Shown here piece by piece: positions 6,644-12,545 of a DNA stretch of 21,119 bases. Numbering within the stretch: position 1 is the first letter of the stretch; every line of letters begins with the position of its first letter. Both the position numbers and the translations under genes were made by a program. The notes below the pieces were generated by a model. It did no database searches and was not told the DNA's origin. It saw only the letters and a program-made list of their open reading frames with translations. Source of the DNA: Myxococcales bacterium (lineage in GTDB: Bacteria > Myxococcota_A > Polyangia > Palsa-1104); assembly GCA_023248835.1 (NCBI GenBank), contig JAHFDU010000023.1:1-21119 (forward strand). The letters are read 5' to 3'.

Positions 6644-7366
6644 TTACCCGGGCCCGCAGGCGCTGCGAACGTATTTGCGAAAGGCTCCGTCGAATGGCAG
6701 TTTTAGATCGACGGTGAGGCGAGTCGTGGCGTCGCCGGCGGTGGATTCCGGCACCGTGCGTACGCATACTCCGTGGGTTTGCCACTCCGGCAGCTGGTCA
6801 AAATCGACGCCTTTTTGTCGGAGCAACTCGACTTTTTCTTCGACACCGAGGCCATCGACGATGTGCGGCACCGCGTCCGATTGTGCGCCGGACTGCTCGA
6901 GAACATGGCGCAGGTAGCGCTCGACCGCGGTGTCGCTACAGAGTTGCTGTCGACGACAAAAATAGTCCACCGCCAATCCACCATCCTCGGGACAGAACAG
7001 CATGCAATCGAAGGTGAGAATGCGACCGGTGAATAGTGCCAAGCGCGCGGCCGCGACGCTCGACAAAAACTCAATAAATTTGTGAGCGCCGCCGCGCTGC
7101 GTCGGTAGCAGCATCGACAACGTGGTGCGATCGGCAAAGCCAAACGGGCTCTGCCACCACCACGCCAAGTACGAGAGTGTTTTGACCATCGACTTGGCGA
7201 AGCTTGGATCAAAAGGCCGCTCCGCCGTCGGAGCGTCGAGCAGGGCGTCAAAACTACGCCCTGAAAGTTGAACGATGATCGATCGCGCTGGCAGGCGCTC
7301 CTCTGGCTTGACCCGGCAACGTAAGAGCTCCTCCTCGATGGAGTGGGGACGCGCCTGTTCTTTCAT
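6644..7366 (-). CDS. Thg1-like protein (tRNA-His guanylyltransferase family), catalytic acids not conserved
   Basis: 240 residues. Thg1/TLP enzymes add or repair nucleotides at tRNA 5' ends in the 3'-5' direction, using three metal-binding carboxylates. The family pattern can be followed along the whole protein: LPARSIIVQLSGRSF (25-39) for the RIDGR motif; RPFD (50-53); FGFADRTTLSMLL (75-87) for the SDE motif; LTFDCMLFCPE (117-127) for FDARVF; DYFCRRQQ (134-141) for YFxWRQ; and VEEKVELLRQKGVDFDQLPEWQ (175-196) near the C terminus. At the metal sites the IDG Asp is Ser35 and SDE is A78-D79-R80, so two of three acids are lost; the WRQxD...N motif is also altered. It is probably a non-catalytic relative. 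The ATG at 7366 overlaps the kinase stop (ATGA); a TTG at 7381 would add 5 residues. The recognition is by eye and needs a profile search. Confidence 0.72.
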   Translation of the reverse strand: MKEQARPHSIEEELLRCRVKPEERLPARSIIVQLSGRSFDALLDAPTAERPFDPSFAKSMVKTLSYLAWWWQSPFGFADRTTLSMLLPTQRGGAHKFIEFLSSVAAARLALFTGRILTFDCMLFCPEDGGLAVDYFCRRQQLCSDTAVERYLRHVLEQSGAQSDAVPHIVDGLGVEEKVELLRQKGVDFDQLPEWQTHGVCVRTVPESTAGDATTRLTVDLKLPFDGAFRKYVRSACGPG

Positions 7367-8616
7367 CGCAGCAGAATCCAAACCAAGCCTCCTAGAGCAG
7401 CTGTAAATAAGAGCGCGGCGAAGATGATCGCTGCGGTTTGACCCTTCGACTCCGCGATGCTTCGCTCAGGGCGAGCGGATCTTGTAGCGTGCGTTTTGTC
7501 AGTCGGATCGAGCGCTGGAATCACCGACGGTGCGACGCTGTAGAGAGGCACTTCGGCAACCATTTCGAGCCCTTCAGGTTCTTCGGCGTCGACAGCAAGT
7601 GGCGTTGAATCGAGCAATGGAAGTGGTGCCTCGAGCGAAAAGTCTTCGCCGCGGGAGGCGAAATCTTGCGCTTCGTGGAGAGGCGCAGATTCAGTGCCAA
7701 AGATGGCGCGCAAGTACGCTGCGATCTCCGCCTTGCCGTGCGGCGCTTGGGTGGCAAGCCAACCCAGTAGATCGTTGCGCAGCGAGCGCGCGGTCTGATA
7801 GCGCGCCTCACGATCGCGTTCGAGGGTACGCAGGATGATCGCTTCAAGGTCGGCGGGAAAAGCCGGGTTGATCTTGCAAGGGCGCACAATTTTCTCTTCG
7901 AGCACCCGCTGCATCACCTGTTCGGGTCGGCCTCGGAACAGTCGCTTACCCACGGTCAGCTCGTAGAGCAGAATGCCGAACGCGAATAGGTCTGCGCGCG
8001 AATCGATCGGCTCGCCGCGAATCTGCTCGGGCGCCATGTAGTTGAACTTGCCCGCAACAGAGTGATCTTCGGTGCGCAACTGAATCTCGGCGCGCGCGAT
8101 GCCAAAATCGACGATTTTGGCGGTTCCGCCCCACGAGACCACGATGTTGCCGGGGGACAGATCGCAGTGCACGACCTTGAGCGGGCGCCCTTCGCTGTCG
8201 CGCTTCTCGTGCGCGTACATCAGCCCGCGCGCCACTTGCCCGAGCAGCGCCACCGCCAGCGGTCGCGAAAAAAAATTGCCAGCGTTGGTGCCGCGTCGGC
8301 AGATCGCCAGCAAATCGCGGCCGGCGATGTACTCCATGGCGATGAAATAGGTGCCACTTTGGTGGCCGACGTCGACCACTTTGACGATGTTGGGATGCTC
8401 AAGCGCCTGGGCAATGCGGCCCTCGTCGATGAACATCTTGACCACACGGGTCATCTCGGCATACCGCGGCTGAATTCGTTTTAGCACCAACGTTCGATCG
8501 GACTTGGTGTCGCCAAGCTGCGGACTGCGAGCCAAGAACAGATCGGCCATGCCGCCGGCGGTCAGATACTGCACCAGCTCATAGTCGCCATATCGCTCTT
8601 GTGTGCTCGACATCAT
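7363..8616 (-). CDS. Tail-anchored Hanks-type serine/threonine protein kinase
   Basis: 417 residues, PknB-like. The kinase domain spans about 11-290: a G-loop region (LTAGGMADLFLA), VAIK-type lysine K46, helix C Glu65, catalytic loop H150-C-D152 with N157, D170-F-G, and A195-P-E. A Cys in the middle of the HxD triad shows it is a non-RD kinase, so activation-loop phosphorylation may not be required. A low-complexity acidic linker (310-380) leads to one hydrophobic helix at about 395-415 with almost nothing after it, so the kinase domain is cytoplasmic and there is no extracellular sensor. Residues 380-392 are encoded by a dispersed palindromic repeat. Two ATGs are adjacent (8616, 8613), with AGGAAA about 9 nt upstream. 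It is co-translated with the Thg1-like gene. Confidence 0.93.
   Translation of the reverse strand: MMSSTQERYGDYELVQYLTAGGMADLFLARSPQLGDTKSDRTLVLKRIQPRYAEMTRVVKMFIDEGRIAQALEHPNIVKVVDVGHQSGTYFIAMEYIAGRDLLAICRRGTNAGNFFSRPLAVALLGQVARGLMYAHEKRDSEGRPLKVVHCDLSPGNIVVSWGGTAKIVDFGIARAEIQLRTEDHSVAGKFNYMAPEQIRGEPIDSRADLFAFGILLYELTVGKRLFRGRPEQVMQRVLEEKIVRPCKINPAFPADLEAIILRTLERDREARYQTARSLRNDLLGWLATQAPHGKAEIAAYLRAIFGTESAPLHEAQDFASRGEDFSLEAPLPLLDSTPLAVDAEEPEGLEMVAEVPLYSVAPSVIPALDPTDKTHATRSARPERSIAESKGQTAAIIFAALLFTAALGGLVWILLR
7441..7480. repeat. Dispersed repeat, copy 3, lying in frame inside the kinase gene
   Basis: On the minus strand the unit reads CGCCCTGAGCGAAGC then GAGTCGAAGGGT, the same half-unit as in copy 1. 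It is translated as SARPERSIAESKG in the linker just before the kinase membrane helix. The reading frame is not disturbed. Confidence 0.7.
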
Positions 8617-8654
8617 GAAAAATTTCCTAGCGCGGGCGCCAAGTGGTGGTGAAA

Positions 8655-8669
8655 ACGCTGGTCCAGCGT
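8655..8669. promoter_or_regulatory. Operator-like palindrome upstream of the kinase gene
   Basis: ACGCTGG-T-CCAGCGT is a perfect inverted repeat with 7-nt arms and a 1-nt centre, 39 nt upstream of the kinase ATG. On the minus strand the sequence TTGACGCTGG overlaps its outer arm and could serve as a -35 box, but I see no good -10 at the right distance. It could be a repressor site; the evidence is symmetry and position only. Confidence 0.35.
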
Positions 8670-8729
8670 CAAGCCAATCCTCACGCCGCGACTATAGCAT
8701 CGAATTCCCACAACGGGTACGTTTGCGAC

Positions 8730-9122
8730 GTGACTGCGCCGATTTACGATCGAGTTGCGCGCGCTTATGCCGAAAAGTTCGGCGACGAGCTCTCCTACAA
8801 GCCGTTTGATTGCGCGCTCCTCGACCAGTTCGCCAATCGCGTAGCCGAACGCGGATCGGTTTGCGATCTCGGTTGTGGGCCAGGACAGGTGGTGGCCTCT
8901 TTGCGAAGCGAACTGGCGCAAGCGCTTGATCAAGCACAACGCGGCGAGACGGTGATCATCGATCGCCGGGGGGAGCCCTTTGAGCTGATCCGAAAAGGGC
9001 CACAACGTAGTTGGCCGGCGAGTGCTGCCAAAGTGCGCATTCTCGATCCGGCTACTTCTCGACGGGGAGTGGGGCTGGACCTGGTCGGGCGATGGCAGAC
9101 CCCTTGCTTTCTCGGCGCGTAA
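8730..9122 (+). pseudogene. Methyltransferase 5' fragment joined to a Phd-like antitoxin fragment
   Basis: This open frame starts at GTG 8730 (the frame is also open back to an ATG at 8643). The first 60 or so residues look like the N terminus of a class I SAM-dependent methyltransferase: IYDRVARAYAEKFGDEL, KPFDCALLDQF, then motif I VCDLGCGPGQVVASL (about 8856-8900). The rest of the methyltransferase is missing. Immediately after, the frame continues as SELAQALDQAQRGETVIIDRRGEPFEL, the core of Phd/YefM antitoxins, without its usual N terminus. The C-terminal end, from about 9048, may be frameshifted, since a neighbouring frame reads LLDGEWGWTWSGDG. No partner toxin follows. I read the 8617-9213 interval as a decayed region made by a deletion that joined two genes, rather than one functional protein. 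Confidence 0.55.
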
Positions 9123-9159
9123 GCATGGCCGGAGACGCCGTACGCCCTGGTGCGCTGGG

Positions 9160-9189
9160 TTGGAGCGCGTACTATGCTGGTCCTATGTT
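9160..9189 (+). promoter_or_regulatory. Candidate promoter for the small secreted protein-MDR unit
   Basis: TTGGAG (9160-9165) and TATGTT (9184-9189) are separated by 18 nt. A start near 9196 would leave a short leader containing the strong TAGGAGG ribosome site at 9201-9207. This is a consensus match only. Confidence 0.35.
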
Positions 9190-9213
9190 AGGGTTCGCAG
9201 TAGGAGGACGACG

Positions 9214-9492
9214 ATGAGATTTTTGGTTTTTTGTGCGTGCTTGGCGGTCGTTTCTTCGACGGCATTGGCCAAGCCGAAGAAAAAACCGCCCGCACCGGCC
9301 CCGACGCCGTCCGCGACTGCGGACGACAGCAAGAAAGCACCGCCGCCCCCAGCCGCGACGCCTGCACCGACGGCTCCCACAGCTTCGCCGAATCCGCCGC
9401 CGCAAAAGCCGAAGGAAAAACCGAAGAGCAACGCCAGGCGCCTCGGCGAGGACATCAAGAACGCGCCCAAGGACTTCGTCAACGGTTTCTGA
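9214..9492 (+). CDS. Small secreted Pro/Lys/Ala-rich protein of unknown function
   Basis: 92 residues with a clear Sec signal peptide (MRFLVFCACLAVVSSTALA, cleavage probably before KPKKK). There is no lipobox at the cleavage site. The mature part is a low-complexity run of Pro, Ala, Lys and Thr, probably disordered and periplasmic, ending in a short amphipathic segment (ARRLGEDIKNAPKDFVNGF). A strong TAGGAGG Shine-Dalgarno sequence 6 nt before ATG 9214 fixes the start, although the same frame stays open upstream. The MDR dehydrogenase starts 9 nt after its stop, so the two are probably cotranscribed. I do not recognise a family; Lys/Pro-rich periplasmic proteins of this kind can act as spacers or bind nucleic acid or cell wall, but nothing here decides that. 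Confidence 0.75.
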   Translation: MRFLVFCACLAVVSSTALAKPKKKPPAPAPTPSATADDSKKAPPPPAATPAPTAPTASPNPPPQKPKEKPKSNARRLGEDIKNAPKDFVNGF

Positions 9493-9501
9493 TCCCCACC
9501 G

Positions 9502-10545
9502 ATGATCTCCGGCAAAAAAGTGCGGTTGCAGGCGATTGGTTTCGAGTGCAAGCTCGAACTCGAGTCGTGTGAGTTTGCCTCCACCCTCGACGGGGCGCAG
9601 GTGCTGGTGGCGATCGAGGCGATCGGCGTCTGTCACCGCGATCTGATCGATCGATCGGGGCGAATTCCATTCATGACGATACCGATTACGCTTGGGCACG
9701 AGGCGTGCGGTCGCGTCATCGCCGTCGGCCCCGCGGTCAAAGATTGGAAAATCGGCGACCGAGTTGCCACTCTACATCGCGACGCCTGCGGCCAGTGTGC
9801 GGCCTGTCAAGCGGGCGAGACCACGCTTTGCGGACTGGCGACGTGGGCGCTCGGCCTCCTCGCCGACGGCACTTACGCAACGCATCTAGTCGCACCCGAA
9901 TCCTGTTTGTATGCGATGAGCGACGAGGTGCCGGCGCCGGAAGCGGCAGTGATGCACTGCACGGTTGGCACGGCGCTGCGCGGGATGCGGGCGGCGAATT
10001 TGCAAGCCGGCGAACGCGTGCTCATTACCGGCGCTTCAGGCGGGGTGGGTTCCGCCGCGGTCCAGGTCGCGACACGACTCGGCGCAGAGGTGATCGCGCA
10101 GGTGCGCAGCGACGTTCACGTCGAGCGACTACGCGCACTCGGAGCGAAAGCTGTTGTCGTGGATGACGGGCGCTCGTTCCACAAACGCAGCGAAGGTCAA
10201 AGCATCGACGTCGTGCTCGAATGTGTCGGTGAGTCTTGTTTCAACTCCTCGTTGCGCAGCCTGCGATTGGGTGGCCGGCTGGTGCTGATCGGCAACATCG
10301 TACCAACTCGAGTCGAACTCAACCTCGGCCTGGTGATCGTCAAAGCGATCCACATCATCGGCTCAAGCGGCGCCAATCGCAGCAACATGGCCGAAGCTTT
10401 GGCCCTCGATCGCGTCTCACCTCTGCGGCCGCCGATCGAGCGCCTGCTCGATTTGGCGAGTGCTGAAGAGGCGCAGCAGCTGGTGAAAAAGGGTGGTTTG
10501 CTCGGTCGAGTAGTGCTACAGCCGGGGACAACAGACCCCATCTAA
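9502..10545 (+). CDS. Zinc-dependent medium-chain alcohol dehydrogenase/reductase (MDR)
   Basis: 347 residues. The catalytic zinc ligands fit C44 and H66-E67 (GVCHRD, LGHEACG), with C153 as the probable third protein ligand. The structural zinc motif C96-x2-C99-x2-C102-x7-C110 is complete. The nucleotide-binding loop is GASGGVGSAAVQVA (177-190). Both zinc sites present means a classical Zn-MDR rather than a zinc-free quinone oxidoreductase. The substrate cannot be read from sequence; acryloyl-CoA reductase-like and general alcohol dehydrogenases share this pattern. ATG 9502 follows the preceding stop by 9 nt without a clear ribosome site, suggesting coupling to the secreted-protein gene. Confidence 0.9.
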   Translation: MISGKKVRLQAIGFECKLELESCEFASTLDGAQVLVAIEAIGVCHRDLIDRSGRIPFMTIPITLGHEACGRVIAVGPAVKDWKIGDRVATLHRDACGQCAACQAGETTLCGLATWALGLLADGTYATHLVAPESCLYAMSDEVPAPEAAVMHCTVGTALRGMRAANLQAGERVLITGASGGVGSAAVQVATRLGAEVIAQVRSDVHVERLRALGAKAVVVDDGRSFHKRSEGQSIDVVLECVGESCFNSSLRSLRLGGRLVLIGNIVPTRVELNLGLVIVKAIHIIGSSGANRSNMAEALALDRVSPLRPPIERLLDLASAEEAQQLVKKGGLLGRVVLQPGTTDPI

Positions 10546-10554
10546 TGAGGACTG

Positions 10555-10585
10555 TAGACCTTAGTTATATATTTACCTTTATAAT
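10555..10585 (+). promoter_or_regulatory. Promoter upstream of the tandem lipoprotein genes
   Basis: A perfect TATAAT (10580-10585) sits in an AT-rich island (about 10561-10590). The best -35 is TAGACC (10555-10560) with a long 19-nt spacer. Transcription near 10592 would give a leader of about 37 nt before the GTG at 10629. The -10 is convincing; the -35 is weak. Confidence 0.5.
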
Positions 10586-10628
10586 ATAAAGACTTGAGCT
10601 GGCCTCCGATTTGCTTGAAAATGCCTTG

Positions 10629-12488
10629 GTGAAAACTCAATACGCTTTTGTGGCTTTCGGATTGCTGGCGTGCGGCCCGAGCTATCGATCGATGCCGACA
10701 GCGCGGGGCACCGATGCCGGTGTCGCCGACGCTGCAGCAGCGCTTACGATTTCGCCCGGTACAAGCAAGCTCTTCATGGCCAGCGCTGCGGCGACCCAGA
10801 AGTTTGTTGCCACCGACGGCAGTGGGAAAGACGTCACCGATCAAGTCTCGTGGTCGATCTCCGACGCCGCGCTTGGATCGATTTCGTCAGGTGGCCTCTA
10901 TACCACCGCCTATCCGATGGCATACGGCGGCAGTCTAAAAGTGACCGCGACGCTAAACGGCGACTCGGCGACCGCAACCGTCTCGATTGTCGTGGTGCGC
11001 CCGGACGTGCTCGATCCCTCTGCCGCCAGCGATTCGCCGCAGTCCTTTTCCGGCCCGGCGACCACCGGCGCCATGCTCGGCATCGTTTATCCGTTTGATG
11101 GCACCATGCTGGCGCGCAACATCGACCAGATGACGCTGCAGTGGCAAGCTGACACGGCACTCAAAGTGTTTCGCATTCACGCGGTCACCTCGACCGTCGA
11201 AGCGAGTTTTTATGTTGGGGCGGCGCTGTGTCCGAGCGGGCAGTGCAGCTACACGTTTAGAAGCGGTGACTGGCAAAATTTGACGACCTCCTCCGCCGGC
11301 GCCGTCGTTGCGCTCACCGTCGAAGCAACTGCCAAGGCGGGTGACAAGGTCGCCAGTGCCGGTGCGACGCTTTATTCCTCTCCCGAAGATGTCAAAGGCG
11401 GGCTCTACTATTTTTCGACTACGCTCAAAGGTATCAGACGACTTCCTTTTGGTGCCAAGACCGCGACCATTTTTTCAACCGGCGACACCATCGGTTGCGT
11501 CGGCTGTCACGCGGTCTCGCGCGACGGGAAAAAAGTGGCGGTAGAATTTGGCGGCGGCGACGCTTACGTGGGAATTCTCGATGGCTCGAACGGCAGCAAG
11601 TACCTCATGCCGATTGACAAGACCCAGACCAATACCTGGAATTTTTCCTCTTACTCGCCCGATGGTTCGAAATTGATCGCAGTGTCAAAGGGAACGCTGT
11701 CGGTACGTGACGGCACGACGGGTGCGCTGATTCAAAAGGTCGATCCGGCGTGGTGGGGCGGCTTCAAAGCCACCACTCCCGAATGGTCGCCCGACGGCAA
11801 GAGCATCGCGTTCGTTTCGGTCTCGAGCGGACAGTTTGTTTTTGATCAAGAAATCATCGACGCTGGCGACATCATGGTGATGCCTTACAACAATGGTAGC
11901 TTCGGCGCGGCGACCAAACTGGTGGTTGGGGCGGTGGGGAAGGACTCCAATTTTTATCCGAGCTGGTCACCCGATTCCAAATGGATCGTTTTTGCGTCGG
12001 CCAGTCCGCCCTGCAATTCACCCGAGATCACCGGCGTGTCAGGCTGCGTCTCGTACGATCAAAAAGCGGCGCGTTTGCGACTGGTGAGCGCCGACGGAGG
12101 TTCTGCCATCGAACTTAGTCAGGCCACGCACGCGCTCTACAAGACGGTGACCTGGCCGAAGTTTGCCCCTTTCATTCAACGGCTGGGCTCGTCGGAGCAG
12201 TCGAGCGGAGACTTAATGTTCCTCACCTTCTCATCGAAATTCGCCTACGGTTGGGTGGTGGCTGACGAAGCGCGGCCGCAACTGTGGATGTCGGCGATCG
12301 ACACCAGCAAGCTCAACAGTGGCTCCGGCATGGACCCTAGCTATCCCCCCTTCTGGTTGCCATTTCAAGATCCGAACGAGCACAATCATCAAGCGATTTG
12401 GACTACGGAAGTTGGTTGCGCTCTCGACACCGATTGTCCCTCCGGCTACAACTGCATCGCCGGCAGCTGCGTTCCAATTCCTGGCTGA
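10629..12488 (+). CDS. Lipoprotein with Big_2-like domain, CVGCH motif and PD40 propeller repeats (copy A)
   Basis: 619 residues from GTG 10629, chosen because it gives a proper lipoprotein signal (MKTQYAFVAFGLLAC, lipidated C15). Residues 39-122 form a Big_2-type Ig-like domain (LTISPGTSKL...VSWSISDAALGSIS...TVSIVV). Residues 150-260 are a beta-rich domain with one Cys pair (CPSGQC). C290-V-G-C-H294 is a heme c-type CxxCH motif followed by AVSRDGKKVAVEF. Three TolB/PD40-like blades follow (YSPDGSKLIAV, EWSPDGKSIAFV, SWSPDSKWIVFA at about 342-456). The tail C597...DTDCPSGYNCIAGSCVPIPG is a Cys-rich module common in myxobacterial surface proteins. It is likely anchored on the periplasmic or outer surface. 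The function is unknown; the motif could bind heme if cytochrome c maturation recognises it. Copy B follows after 57 nt. Confidence 0.82.
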   Translation: MKTQYAFVAFGLLACGPSYRSMPTARGTDAGVADAAAALTISPGTSKLFMASAAATQKFVATDGSGKDVTDQVSWSISDAALGSISSGGLYTTAYPMAYGGSLKVTATLNGDSATATVSIVVVRPDVLDPSAASDSPQSFSGPATTGAMLGIVYPFDGTMLARNIDQMTLQWQADTALKVFRIHAVTSTVEASFYVGAALCPSGQCSYTFRSGDWQNLTTSSAGAVVALTVEATAKAGDKVASAGATLYSSPEDVKGGLYYFSTTLKGIRRLPFGAKTATIFSTGDTIGCVGCHAVSRDGKKVAVEFGGGDAYVGILDGSNGSKYLMPIDKTQTNTWNFSSYSPDGSKLIAVSKGTLSVRDGTTGALIQKVDPAWWGGFKATTPEWSPDGKSIAFVSVSSGQFVFDQEIIDAGDIMVMPYNNGSFGAATKLVVGAVGKDSNFYPSWSPDSKWIVFASASPPCNSPEITGVSGCVSYDQKAARLRLVSADGGSAIELSQATHALYKTVTWPKFAPFIQRLGSSEQSSGDLMFLTFSSKFAYGWVVADEARPQLWMSAIDTSKLNSGSGMDPSYPPFWLPFQDPNEHNHQAIWTTEVGCALDTDCPSGYNCIAGSCVPIPG

Positions 12489-12545
12489 GCTTGCTTTTTT
12501 TGCCGTTTGAGCGGATGTTCCGCGCAACTCGCGGTTGGAGGGAAA

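Noticed and set aside
10621..10632. Tiny M-P-W leader ORF overlapping the GTG of lipoprotein copy A
   Set aside because: Three codons with no ribosome site; most likely chance.
12507..12545. Upstream start for lipoprotein copy B
   Set aside because: It would place 13 residues before the signal peptide; the GGAGGG site and the signal peptide support ATG 12546.
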